64,000 nucleotides of DNA from Gemmatimonadota bacterium (GTDB taxonomy: Bacteria > Gemmatimonadota > Gemmatimonadetes > Longimicrobiales > Gaopeijiaceae): positions 38,962-102,961 of the forward strand of contig JAJEBW010000027.1 in the NCBI GenBank assembly GCA_022822325.1, in the 5' to 3' direction. The notes under the pieces were generated by a model that did not search any database, was not told the DNA's origin, and worked only from the letters and a program-made list of their open reading frames with translations. The position numbers and the translations under genes were made by a program. Of this stretch, positions 1-8,340 are shown piece after piece (position 1 is the first letter of the stretch; the number at the start of each line of letters is the position of its first letter).

Positions 1-1
1 C

Positions 2-823
2 GCATCGGTGCTGGGCGGACTGCACTACAGCTACGCCATGCGCGGCGACGGCCTCGACCCCCGCCGCCCCGCCTCCGCCGCCGAACAGGGACGCGCGCTG
101 AACGCTCTGGTCCGTTCGCTGCAACCGTCGGAGCTCGCCCTCCCCTCCCCCGTCCTCGAACGGCTGCCGCCCCGTCCCTCCGGCTACGGCCGCACCCGGG
201 AACTCTTCCCCCGCTATACCGGCGGCGCCTTCGACGTGATCTCTCCCGCGGTCGTCGCGGCGGGGCATGTGGTCGGCGATGTCCTCAATCCGGCGCGCGC
301 GGCCCGGCTGGTGGAGCAGGCGGCCCTCGACCCCTCGCTGCCCGATCTTCGCGAGGTCGTCGGCGCGCTCCTCGCGGTGGCCGAACCGAATGGCAGCGAT
401 TCCCGCTACGAGGCCGAGCTCAGGCGCGCGATCACGCGTGTGGTTGCGGAAGGGGTGATGGGACTCGCGGACGGCGCCCCGATGCCGCAGGTGCGCGCGG
501 TGGCCGAACAGCAACTGGCCGGACTGGAGGAACGTGCCGAAGCGCTGGCCGGAACCGACGACGACCAGGGTGCCCACTTTGCGCTGCTGGCGGCGGATAT
601 CGCCCGCTTCCGGGCCCGCCCCCACGAAGGCTGGTCGCCCACCGTCACGCCGAATCCGCCTCCGGGGGCCCCGATCGGTTCTCCGGCGCGCGACTGGATC
701 GGTGGAGCGCTCCTGGCGGAGGACCGCGATGGCCCGGCGCGCGCAGGCGGCTTCACCGGTGCGCTTTCGCCCTGGCTGGACGGCCCGCTTCCCTTCTGTT
801 CCCACGGCAAGGGAGGAGGATAG
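2..823 (+). CDS. Zinc-dependent metalloprotease (DUF5117/DUF4953 type), C-terminal part
   Basis: Only the C-terminal part (about 273 residues) is present; the reading frame is open to the left edge, so the catalytic HExxH region lies outside. The visible part starts with a GGLHYSYAMRGDG segment and continues with the helical tail usual for large secreted zinc metalloproteases of this group: a block around VLNPARAARLVEQ, a long helical stretch, and a final helix pair ending near FRARPHEGWS. The family holds exported peptidases of about 800-900 residues common in Gemmatimonadota and Bacteroidota. After the helices is a low-complexity Pro/Gly/Ala tail of about 60 residues. It converges on the alcohol dehydrogenase gene, leaving a 35-bp gap without an obvious terminator. 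Family assignment rests on overall resemblance of the tail and is moderately sure. Confidence 0.7.
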   Translation, partial: ASVLGGLHYSYAMRGDGLDPRRPASAAEQGRALNALVRSLQPSELALPSPVLERLPPRPSGYGRTRELFPRYTGGAFDVISPAVVAAGHVVGDVLNPARAARLVEQAALDPSLPDLREVVGALLAVAEPNGSDSRYEAELRRAITRVVAEGVMGLADGAPMPQVRAVAEQQLAGLEERAEALAGTDDDQGAHFALLAADIARFRARPHEGWSPTVTPNPPPGAPIGSPARDWIGGALLAEDRDGPARAGGFTGALSPWLDGPLPFCSHGKGGG

Positions 824-858
824 CCCGCACTTCCTGGGGGACAGCCGCCCGGACAGGG

Positions 859-1902
859 CTACCCAAAGCGGTCGATCACATTCACGCCCAGAACGGCGTA
901 GTCGTCCATTCCCCGAAGGATCTTCACCCCCTCCTCCAGGGTAACGGTGCGGGTCACCAGACTGGCGAGATCCACCGCGCCGGAGGCGGCCATCCGCAGC
1001 ATCCGGTCATATTCCCACGCCTGCAGGCCATGGCTTCCCAGCAGCTCCAGCTCCCACCCGATCACCCGCTCCCAGGGGACTCCCGCGCGGCGATGTTCGC
1101 CGGTCATGAGGCCGATCTGCACATGACGTCCGCGACGCCGCAAGGAGGACACCGAGTTGAAACAGGTCTCGCCATGACCGAGCGCGTCCAGGGAAACGTG
1201 CACGCCCCCGCCGGTGATCTCGCGAATCGCCTCCGGCACGCTCCCCGACCGCCGCGCATTCACCGTCCACCCCGCCCCCGCCCTCCGCCCCAGCTTCAGC
1301 GCCTCGTCGCGGATATCCACCGCCACGACATTGGCCCCCAGCGCCCGCGCGATCATGATCGCCGCCAACCCCACCCCGCCGCATCCGTGCACGGCCACCC
1401 AGTCCCCCGCCGTCACCCGTCCCTGCGCCTGCACCGCCCGGAAGGAGGTCGCGAACCGGCAACCCAGGCTCGCGGCGGTCACGAAGTCCATCTCCTCGGG
1501 GAGTGGGGCCAGCGTCAGATCCGCGCGCCGCAACGCCACCCGTTCGGCAAATCCACCCCAACCATGGAAACCCGGCTGGAACTGGCGCGGGCAGACCTGC
1601 TGGTCCCCGGCCAGGCAGCGCCGGCAACGTCCGCACCCGGCAATGAAGGGCACCGAAACCCGGTCGCCCCGGCGCCACCGCCGCACACCCCGCCCGACCT
1701 CCTCGACCACGCCGGCGATCTCGTGACCGGGCACATGCGGCAGGACAATGTCGGGATCATGACCCACCCAGCCGTGCCAGTCGCTGCGGCAGATGCCGTT
1801 GGCCTCGACGCGAAGCACCACTCCGTCGGGCGCGGGCTCCGGATCCGGCACCGACTCGATCTCGATCGGCCCCCGGTAGGCTCTGTAGATGGCTGCTCTC
1901 AC
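859..1902 (-). CDS. Zinc-dependent alcohol dehydrogenase (MDR family)
   Basis: 347-residue medium-chain dehydrogenase/reductase, expected to oxidise an alcohol with NAD(P)+ in the cytoplasm. Cys38 and the GHE motif (His60, Glu61) provide the catalytic zinc site. Cys90, Cys93, Cys96 and Cys104 form the structural zinc lobe. The Rossmann motif GCGGVGLAA lies near residue 170, followed by an acidic residue after the second strand (VVAVD), which favours NAD+. The start is a GTG preceded by a GGGAGG ribosome site; an upstream in-frame ATG would add 51 Arg/Pro/Gly-rich residues absent from the family. Length and motif order are complete. The substrate cannot be told from sequence. It is divergent from the HU gene and convergent with the metalloprotease. 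Confidence 0.9.
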   Translation of the reverse strand: MRAAIYRAYRGPIEIESVPDPEPAPDGVVLRVEANGICRSDWHGWVGHDPDIVLPHVPGHEIAGVVEEVGRGVRRWRRGDRVSVPFIAGCGRCRRCLAGDQQVCPRQFQPGFHGWGGFAERVALRRADLTLAPLPEEMDFVTAASLGCRFATSFRAVQAQGRVTAGDWVAVHGCGGVGLAAIMIARALGANVVAVDIRDEALKLGRRAGAGWTVNARRSGSVPEAIREITGGGVHVSLDALGHGETCFNSVSSLRRRGRHVQIGLMTGEHRRAGVPWERVIGWELELLGSHGLQAWEYDRMLRMAASGAVDLASLVTRTVTLEEGVKILRGMDDYAVLGVNVIDRFG

Positions 1903-2047
1903 TTCGATTCCCTCCCTGGCGTTTCCGGTGGGCGAAGGCAGTCCCTGGACGCGACGCCGGTTTCCGACAGCCGCGATCCGGGTCCTGCCCGGGGGATACC
2001 TGGGCCGCGGCCCACCCCTCCCGCTGTTCCGGGTTCCCGCGGGCCGA

Positions 2048-2058
2048 TGTATCATACA
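2048..2058. promoter_or_regulatory. Palindrome TGTATCATACA in the adh/HU divergent gap
   Basis: Perfect 11-bp palindrome between the divergent alcohol dehydrogenase and HU genes. On the minus strand it contains TATGAT, a good -10 hexamer for the dehydrogenase gene, though no convincing -35 sits at 17 bp. It may be a promoter element or an operator; the evidence is symmetry and position only. Confidence 0.3.
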
Positions 2059-2142
2059 CCGTCTCCAACTTCAACGGGCGATCCGCGCATCGCCGAATGA
2101 TCCAACGCCCGCACCACGGGAGAACCAACGGAGAGAACCGGA

Positions 2143-2427
2143 ATGAACAAGACCGAACTGACACGGGAGCTGGCCCAACGCGCCGGCATCACTCAACTCG
2201 CCGCGGCAGATGTCGTGGACCACATCTTCAACCCCGATTTCGGGATCATCGCCGACGAGCTCCACGACGGCGGCAAGGTCACCATCGGCGGATTCGGGAT
2301 TTACGAAACCCGCCAGCGCGCCGCGAGAACGGGACGCAATCCGCGCACCGGCGAGGCCATCGAGATTCCGGCCAAGCGGTTCCCGGCCTTCCGCGCGGCG
2401 AGGAACCTCAAGGACCGGCTCGAGTAG
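2143..2427 (+). CDS. HU/IHF-family DNA-binding protein
   Basis: 94-residue nucleoid protein. It has the family's N-terminal helices (MNKTELTRELAQRAG), the GGFGIYE turn at the start of the beta arm, the RTGRNPRTGE arm tip that inserts in the DNA minor groove, and the PAKRFPAFRA closing segment. It bends and compacts DNA as a homo- or heterodimer. The start is the ATG after a GGAGAGAA ribosome site. The stretch between helix 2 and the arm (HIFNPDFGIIADELHDG) is slightly longer than in E. coli HU. It may be cotranscribed with the two small envelope genes that follow 33 bp later. Confidence 0.93.
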   Translation: MNKTELTRELAQRAGITQLAAADVVDHIFNPDFGIIADELHDGGKVTIGGFGIYETRQRAARTGRNPRTGEAIEIPAKRFPAFRAARNLKDRLE

Positions 2428-2460
2428 CGAAGAGGCGCGGGCGGCGGCCGGAGGCGCGAA

Positions 2461-2721
2461 GTGGGAGAGGTCGTTCCGGCGATCATCGGCGAGGTGGTGA
2501 TTCTCGTCCTCGTCGTGGCGGTGGTCTGGGCGGTTCTGCGCGAGTTCGTGCGGGCCGCGATCCGGATTGTGGTGGTGGTCGCGATCCTGACCACGATCGC
2601 CATCTGGCTCGGCCTCCTCGACCGCACCCTCGTCATGGACGGTCTCGTGGCCGTGGGCGAATGGGTGATGAGTCTCTTCGCGCCGGTACGCGACTGGTTC
2701 GGGTCCGCGACGGGCGCGTGA
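2461..2721 (+). CDS. Small two-span membrane protein, unknown function
   Basis: 86-residue protein starting at a GTG with a GGAGG ribosome site a few bases upstream. Residues 6-25 form one strongly hydrophobic helix and residues 31-50 a second, with a short charged turn (LREFVRAA) between them; the C-terminal third is amphipathic. No family is recognised. It sits 33 bp after HU and overlaps the next gene by 4 bp (GTGA), so the three are probably one transcript and the two membrane-associated products may be translated together. Confidence 0.7.
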   Translation: MGEVVPAIIGEVVILVLVVAVVWAVLREFVRAAIRIVVVVAILTTIAIWLGLLDRTLVMDGLVAVGEWVMSLFAPVRDWFGSATGA

Positions 2722-3176
2722 GGGCGGTCGTCGCGGTCCTCCTGGCCGGAGCCGCCGCCGCTTGCGCCTCGGCCCCCCATTCGGATTCCTCCTCCGCGCC
2801 GGCTCCCGATTTCGATCCCTCGGGGCGCTATGCCGTCACCATGTCCTCGGCCACGATGGTGTCGGAGGGCGGGATGGAGATATCCCTGCTGCGCGGCGGG
2901 CATGGAGGCACCCTTGCCGTCGGCGGCACCCGGGCGATCATCGTCGCGGTCGAGGCGGACGCCGACCAGATGACGGTGGAAGCGGTGGCGGAGGGCGGCA
3001 GACTCATCCTTCGGCTTGCGCGCGATGGCGAGACCTTTTCGGGAAACTGGGTCCTGGGCAGCCAGCGCGGCACGGTGGCGGCGCGGCGACTGCCCGGGTC
3101 CCCCAATCGAGGCTACCCCTCCCCTTCCACCGGAAGATCGTCGCGCCCGCCCCACTCCGCCCACGAGCCATCGTAG
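2718..3176 (+). CDS. Small lipoprotein, unknown function
   Basis: 152-residue exported protein starting at the GTG that overlaps the upstream stop. The N-terminus has a signal sequence with a lipobox (LAGAAAAC), so it should be lipidated at that Cys and anchored in the envelope. The mature part begins with a Ser/Ala/Pro linker, then a beta-rich domain of about 100 residues with repeated short strands (YAVTMSS, MEISLLRG, LAVGGTRAIIVAVEA, FSGNWVLG), resembling small lipocalin-like or META-like barrels, without a firm family match. Its last 64 bp overlap, tail to tail, the end of the sulfurtransferase gene, and the final 30 residues are low complexity, so the natural C-terminus may have been extended by loss of an earlier stop. 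Confidence 0.65.
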   Translation: MRAVVAVLLAGAAAACASAPHSDSSSAPAPDFDPSGRYAVTMSSATMVSEGGMEISLLRGGHGGTLAVGGTRAIIVAVEADADQMTVEAVAEGGRLILRLARDGETFSGNWVLGSQRGTVAARRLPGSPNRGYPSPSTGRSSRPPHSAHEPS

Positions 3177-4033
3177 ATCGCCACATCGCCGTAGCCGTCG
3201 CGCGCCATGAGCCAGGCGAAGGCGCAGGCGCTGGTCCCCGAACCGCAGCTCCCGATCAGCTTCCGCGCCGGATCGACCCCCGACTCCGCCAGAATCCGCC
3301 GGAACGCCGCCGCATCGACCGCCAGACCGGTTGCAGGTTCGACCAGCTCCGGATACGGCACATTGCGGCTGCCGGGGATATGGCCGCGCCGCAGCCCCGC
3401 CCGAGGTTCCGGATCGCGCCCCGCGAAGCGACCGGGCGGCCGCATGTCCACGATCTGAAGGTCGTCGCGTCCGATCGCCGCGCGCACTTCGTCGAGGCCG
3501 CGGACAAGGCGGGGGCGGGGGCGCGGGTGGAAGGAAGGGCTCCCCTCCGGGCGAGGATCGGCTTCCTCAACCGCGGCGGGGCCGGGGCCGCACCCCTCCG
3601 GCGCACCGCCCTCGACCGGGTGACCGGCGGCGATCCACTGTCCCAGACCGCCGTCCAGAACCGCCACGCCGTCGTGCCCGAAGTAGCGGAAGTTCCACCA
3701 CACCCGCGCCGCGCTGAGGTTGACCCCCGAGGCGTCATAGACCACCACGGACGAGCCATCGGACACCCCGACCGCCTCGGCGCAACGTCGGAAGTGCTCC
3801 GGTGCGGCGACCGTGTGCGGCAGCTCCGCGCCGGGGTCGCTGCAGGCGTCGACGTCGAAGAAGCGCGCGCCGGGAATGCGCCGTTCCACGAACTCGGCGG
3901 CCGGATCGCGCCCCGATCCCGGCAGGTACCAGGAGCCGTCCAGGACGACGAGACCGCTCCGGTGGAGACGGGCGGCGAGCCAAGCCGCGCTGACGGCGGG
4001 GCCGGGAAGGGTGGGGGCGGGGGAATGGGGCAT
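3113..4033 (-). CDS. sseA: Thiosulfate/3-mercaptopyruvate sulfurtransferase
   Basis: 306-residue two-domain rhodanese. The N-terminal inactive domain runs to about residue 150 (LDGSWYLP, VVVYDASG, WWNFRYFGHDGVAVLDGG). The C-terminal domain carries the active-site loop CGSGTSAC with the catalytic Cys near residue 263; the CGSG start of the loop favours 3-mercaptopyruvate over thiosulfate as donor. It transfers sulfur to cyanide, thiols or thioredoxin. The start is the ATG at MPHSPAPT; the much longer open frame upstream is Arg/Pro-rich and not family-like. The gene converges on and overlaps the small lipoprotein gene by 64 bp. No signal peptide, so cytoplasmic. Confidence 0.9.
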   Translation of the reverse strand: MPHSPAPTLPGPAVSAAWLAARLHRSGLVVLDGSWYLPGSGRDPAAEFVERRIPGARFFDVDACSDPGAELPHTVAAPEHFRRCAEAVGVSDGSSVVVYDASGVNLSAARVWWNFRYFGHDGVAVLDGGLGQWIAAGHPVEGGAPEGCGPGPAAVEEADPRPEGSPSFHPRPRPRLVRGLDEVRAAIGRDDLQIVDMRPPGRFAGRDPEPRAGLRRGHIPGSRNVPYPELVEPATGLAVDAAAFRRILAESGVDPARKLIGSCGSGTSACAFAWLMARDGYGDVAIYDGSWAEWGGRDDLPVEGEG

Positions 4034-4550
4034 GGCGGGGGTGGTTGGGGGGGTTGGGGAAAGCGTTCGCGAACAGGAGGTTGGGACGCGGCGCGCCTTG
4101 AGGAAGAAACCGGGGGGTCGCGCGCGCACCCGGTGTCTTGCGGCAGCTCCCCGGGCCGGCCCGCGCAGGGGCCGGAGGGAGCCCCGCATGGAGCCGGTCC
4201 TGGACACCCGGGAGAAGGTGCGGCGGGAGCGGCGGAGTGGGAAGGGGGCGACCCGGGATTGACCGGGGCCGCATCCTCTCGGTAGCGTTCGCGCCCCAAT
4301 GACCCTCCCGCCCCGACGATTCCCCGAAGATGGAGCCCGCACCCCGTGAGCGACAAGGCAAAGCCGAACCCCCATTCCTCGCGCCACCCGCTCGCGCAAC
4401 CGGGCGGGACCGCGAGATCGCGTCGGCTCAGCGACCTGCCGCGACGCGACCGGCCGATCTGTCCCCAACGCACCGCATCGCTCCCTCCCCTGGATTCGGT
4501 TCCGAAACTCCGCCGCCAATCGGCACTCCGGGGACCAAGCCTGGCCAACC
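4034..4550. other. Divergent intergenic region without a supported gene
   Basis: 517 bp between the divergent sulfurtransferase and ABC exporter genes. It holds one copy of the dispersed 60-bp element. A 74-codon GTG frame (4346-4570) runs into the start of the ABC gene but is Arg/Pro/Ser-rich, has no ribosome site and resembles no family. No clear sigma-70 promoter was seen. Confidence 0.6.
4117..4176 (+). repeat. Dispersed GC element, copy A
   Basis: One of five copies in the window. It has a G-run, a GCGCGCGCAC alternating purine/pyrimidine block at 4117-4129, and the invariant 20-nt core CCGGCCCGCGCAGGGGCCGG at 4156-4175, which can fold as a 7-bp stem with a GCGCAG loop. This copy lies in a divergent intergenic gap. 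Confidence 0.8.
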
Positions 4551-6374
4551 ATGCGAGAAATGGGGGCTAAGCTCGGGCGGGACCGCGTCTGGCGCGAGGC
4601 CCGCGAGATCATCCGGCGCTACCGGCGGCGCATCGCGCTCGGCCTCTTCGTGATGGCGGTGGGCCGCATCGCGGGCATGGCGGTCCCGGCCTCGTCCAAG
4701 TTCCTCATCGACAATGTCATCGGCGAGGCCCGCGGCGATCTCCTCCTTCCCCTGGCGCTGGCGGTCGCGGCGGCGGCGCTCCTGCAGGGCGCCAGCTCCT
4801 TCGCGCTCTCGCAGATCCTGGGCGTCACCGCGCAGCGCGCCATCACCGAGATGCGCAAGACCGTGCAACGCCATGTCGCCCGGCTTCCTGTCAACTACTT
4901 CGATTCCACCAAGTCCGGGGTCCTCATTTCGCGCATCATGACCGACGCCGAGGGGATCCGCAACCTCGTCGGAACCGGGCTTGTGCAGCTCACCGGCGGC
5001 ATCCTCACCGCCATCCTCTCGCTCTGCGTCCTCCTCTATCTCAACTGGTCGCTCACCCTCTACACGGTCGTCGTCCTGATCGTCTTCGGCGGCGCGATGG
5101 CCTTCGCCTTCCGTCGCCTGCGGCCCCTCTTCCGCAAACGCGGCCGCATCAACGCCGAGGTCACCGGACGGCTGGGCGAGAGTCTCGCGGGGGTGCGCAT
5201 CGTCAAGGCCTACACCTCGGAACGCAAGGAGAATCTGGTCTTCGCGCGGGGAGCGCACCGGCTCTTCCGCAATGTCGCCAAGTCGGTGACGGGCGTTTCC
5301 GGGCTGACGGCCTTTTCGTCGGTGGTGATGGGCGCGGTCGGGCTGGTCATGGTGCTGCTGGGCGGCTCGGCGGTGCTGGCCGGCGAGATGAGCCTTGGGG
5401 ACCTGATCATGTACATCTTCTTCACCGGCTGGATGATCAGTCCGCTGGTGCAGATGGCCTCGATCGGCACCCAGATCACCGAGGCCTTCGCCGGGCTGGA
5501 CCGGATCCGCGAGGTGCGGGCGCTGGCCACCGAGATCGACGATGACGACGACCGTTCCGCGCTGGACGGGGTGAAGGGCCGCATCGACTTCGAAGATGTG
5601 TGGTTCTCCTACCAGGAGGGGGTCCCGGTCCTGCGCGGCATCTCGCTCGAGGCGCCGCCGGGGTCGACCACCGCGCTGGTGGGCTCGTCGGGTTCGGGAA
5701 AGAGCACTCTGGCCAGCCTCGTGCTCGCCTTCAACCGGCCCGATTCCGGACGCATCCTGGTCGACGGGCGGGATCTTGCGGGACTTCGCCTGGAGGACTA
5801 CAGGCGCCAGGTGGGGGTTGTGCTCCAGGACAATTTCCTCTTCGACGACACGGTGGAAGCCAATATTCGCTACGGGCGCTCGGGCGCGACGCGGGCGGAT
5901 GTGGTGCGGGCGGCCAGGCTGGCGAACTGCCACGACTTCATCGGCGACTTCCCCGATGGCTATGAGACGGTGATCGGCGAACGGGGGGTGAAGGTGTCGG
6001 GAGGACAGCGCCAACGCCTCTCGATTGCGCGCGCAATCCTGGCCGATCCGAGGATTCTGGTTCTGGACGAAGCGACCTCGAGCCTGGATTCGGAGAGCGA
6101 GGCCCGCATTCAGGAGGGACTTCGGGCACTGCGCGCCGGCCGCACGACCTTCGTAATCGCGCACCGCCTGTCGACGATCCGCAGCGCCGACCAGATCCTG
6201 GTGATCGAGGAGGGACGGGTGGTGGAACGCGGCGCCCACGCCGAACTGATGGCGCTCGGAGGGCGCTACCGCGAACTGCACGACCGCCAGCACAAGCTGG
6301 AAATGAACCGCTTCGTCAATCCGGGGGAGGAGCTGGCCGACATCTCGCGCGCCGCGGCGACAACGGCCCCATGA
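4551..6374 (+). CDS. MsbA-type ABC exporter (fused permease and ATPase)
   Basis: 607-residue half-transporter. Residues about 20-310 contain the six membrane helices of a type-1 ABC exporter, with a coupling-helix region around GRLGESLAGVRIVKAY. The nucleotide-binding domain has Walker A GSSGSGKST near residue 378, a Q-loop (VLQDNFLFDDT), the signature VSGGQRQR near residue 482, Walker B ILVLDEATS and the H-loop (IAHRLSTI). Homodimers of this group flip lipid A, other lipids or hydrophobic compounds outwards in the inner membrane; the substrate here cannot be read from sequence. The ATG at 4551 is used although no ribosome site is visible. The next gene begins 107 bp later. Confidence 0.93.
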   Translation: MREMGAKLGRDRVWREAREIIRRYRRRIALGLFVMAVGRIAGMAVPASSKFLIDNVIGEARGDLLLPLALAVAAAALLQGASSFALSQILGVTAQRAITEMRKTVQRHVARLPVNYFDSTKSGVLISRIMTDAEGIRNLVGTGLVQLTGGILTAILSLCVLLYLNWSLTLYTVVVLIVFGGAMAFAFRRLRPLFRKRGRINAEVTGRLGESLAGVRIVKAYTSERKENLVFARGAHRLFRNVAKSVTGVSGLTAFSSVVMGAVGLVMVLLGGSAVLAGEMSLGDLIMYIFFTGWMISPLVQMASIGTQITEAFAGLDRIREVRALATEIDDDDDRSALDGVKGRIDFEDVWFSYQEGVPVLRGISLEAPPGSTTALVGSSGSGKSTLASLVLAFNRPDSGRILVDGRDLAGLRLEDYRRQVGVVLQDNFLFDDTVEANIRYGRSGATRADVVRAARLANCHDFIGDFPDGYETVIGERGVKVSGGQRQRLSIARAILADPRILVLDEATSSLDSESEARIQEGLRALRAGRTTFVIAHRLSTIRSADQILVIEEGRVVERGAHAELMALGGRYRELHDRQHKLEMNRFVNPGEELADISRAAATTAP

Positions 6375-6481
6375 CCGCGCCGCGGCACCGGCAATATGGC
6401 ACGAGCGGCGCGGAGGACTTCTATTGTTGCTGTCGATTGCGTTGATGTCGATCGCGGACAACGCCGGGAAGGAAGGGAATC

Positions 6482-8191
6482 ATGAGACTGCGGACCACCG
6501 GGTTGCAGGGAGCGGAAGCGCCATCGTCCGAGCGCCGAATCGCGCGGCACGGTGCGGCGGTCGCCCTCTTCGCGCTTCTCCTTTGCGCCTGCGATTTCAA
6601 CTCTCCGGCAATCAGTCGGCTCCCGAGCAGCCACCTCGAGCTGGTCGACCTCTTCGAGAAGTGGCGGGAGTTCGCGGCGCCGAACTACGTGGGCGGCGTA
6701 CCCGACTATTCGGCCGGCGCGATGGCGGTGCAGCAGGCCGAGCTTGCGATGTGGCGCGCGCGCCTCGATGCCATCGATCCCTCCTCCTGGCCGATCTCGC
6801 AACAGATCGACTGGCACCTCGTGCGCGCCGAGATGAACGGACTGGACTTCGACCACCGGGTGCGGCGGCCCTGGGCCCGCGATCCCGCCTTCTATGCCAG
6901 CATCCACATGGCCGAGAGCGACGTTCCCGCGCATGAGGGTCCGACAATCCACAGTTGGATCGATCTGTGGACCTACAGCTACCCGCTCTCGCCCGAAGAC
7001 GCCGCCGAGCTGGCCGAGCGAATCGGCGCCATTCCCGAGCTCCTCGATCGCGCGCGGGACAATCTCACCGGCGACCTGACCGGCGACGCCCACGACCTCT
7101 GGGTGGCGGGACTCCGCTCCTTCCGGTCCCAGGCCGCCAACCTCGAGACCCTTGCCGAACGGGTTTCCGGCGCCAGTCCGGAGCTCGACCGCGCAATCGC
7201 CGACGCCACGCGCGCCACCGACGCCTTCCACGACTGGATCGCCCACCTTGCCCCGTCCAGGACCGGCGCCTCGGGGGTGGGACGCGACAACTACACCTGG
7301 TACATGCAGAATGTGCACCTGGTCCCCTTCTCCTGGGAGGCACAGGTCGCGCTGATGAAGCGGGAGCTTGCGCGCGCCCACGCTTCGCTTCGCCTGGAGG
7401 AGCACCGCAACCGCGACCTCCCCGAGTTGCCGCGCATCGCCAGCGCCGCGGAGTACAACCGTCGCCTCAACCAGGCCGTCACCGAGTACATGCGCTTCCT
7501 GGAGGAGGAGGAAATCCAGACCGTTCAGCCCTGGATGGACCCGGCCCTGCGCGCGAAAAACGGGAGCTTCACCCCTGCGGGGCCCGACGAGATCCGCAAC
7601 TTCTTCAGCGAGGTCAACTACCGCGATCCGGTCGTCATGCGGACGCATCTCCACCACTGGATCGAGCTTGCCACGATGCGAGAGGCGCCGCACCCGAGCC
7701 CGATCCGCAGAGTCCCCCTTCTCTTCAATATCTGGGACGGCCGCTCCGAGGGACTGGCGACCGGCATGGAGGAGATGATGATGCACGCCGGTCTCTTCGA
7801 CGCAAAGCCGAGGTCGCGCGAACTGGTCTGGATCATGCTGGCCCAGCGAGCCGCCCGGGCGCTGAGCGGACTGTACCTGCACGGCGACGTCTTCGACATG
7901 GAGGAAGCGGTCGAACACGCCACCACCTGGACCCCGCGCGGCTGGCTCCCCGACGCGGATCTGGTTCGCAACGAACAGCATCTTTATCTGCGACAGCCAG
8001 GCTACGGCACCAGTTATGTCACCGGGAAAATTGAGATCGAAGAACTGATGGGGGCATGGGCTCTTCGGCAGGGACCCGATTTTTCGGTCACGCGCTTCTT
8101 CGACGGATTCTTCGCCTCCGGCGTGATTCCGGTGGTGCTCGCGCGGTGGGAGATGACCGGCGAAAAACACGAAATCCTGGTCTTGAACTGA
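6482..8191 (+). CDS. DUF885-like lipoprotein
   Basis: 569 residues with a lipoprotein signal (LFALLLCAC; lipidated Cys about 35-37) and a GGAAGG ribosome site. The body is almost wholly alpha-helical and looks like the DUF885 group of exported putative metallopeptidases, with the helix DGRSEGLATGMEEMMMHAG corresponding to the family's EGWALYxE block and the late YGTSYVTGK segment matching its YxxGxxxI region. The HExxPGH-type zinc motif that normally precedes EGW is not recognisable, so this may be a catalytically altered or non-peptidase member. It is probably periplasmic or on the outer membrane. The downstream Tat aminotransferase starts about 150 bp later. Confidence 0.7.
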   Translation: MRLRTTGLQGAEAPSSERRIARHGAAVALFALLLCACDFNSPAISRLPSSHLELVDLFEKWREFAAPNYVGGVPDYSAGAMAVQQAELAMWRARLDAIDPSSWPISQQIDWHLVRAEMNGLDFDHRVRRPWARDPAFYASIHMAESDVPAHEGPTIHSWIDLWTYSYPLSPEDAAELAERIGAIPELLDRARDNLTGDLTGDAHDLWVAGLRSFRSQAANLETLAERVSGASPELDRAIADATRATDAFHDWIAHLAPSRTGASGVGRDNYTWYMQNVHLVPFSWEAQVALMKRELARAHASLRLEEHRNRDLPELPRIASAAEYNRRLNQAVTEYMRFLEEEEIQTVQPWMDPALRAKNGSFTPAGPDEIRNFFSEVNYRDPVVMRTHLHHWIELATMREAPHPSPIRRVPLLFNIWDGRSEGLATGMEEMMMHAGLFDAKPRSRELVWIMLAQRAARALSGLYLHGDVFDMEEAVEHATTWTPRGWLPDADLVRNEQHLYLRQPGYGTSYVTGKIEIEELMGAWALRQGPDFSVTRFFDGFFASGVIPVVLARWEMTGEKHEILVLN

Positions 8192-8340
8192 GCTCTCGAA
8201 TCGACTCGCCCGCCGGTGAAATTTGCCTCCGGGGGATTTGCAGTCTATCCTTTGTGTTGACGCGGCTTCCGCATCCCGTCCTGGATACGCCGTCCGCAGG
8301 ATCGCGCAGCCGCATGAACCCCAAATTCGGAGTTGAACTC

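Noticed and set aside
859..2055. Longer alcohol dehydrogenase start at 2055
   Set aside because: Adds 51 Arg/Pro/Gly-rich residues; the GTG at 1902 has GGGAGG upstream and fits the family's N-terminus.
4346..4570. 74-codon GTG frame before the ABC exporter
   Set aside because: No ribosome site, low-complexity Arg/Pro/Ser composition and overlap with the ABC start.
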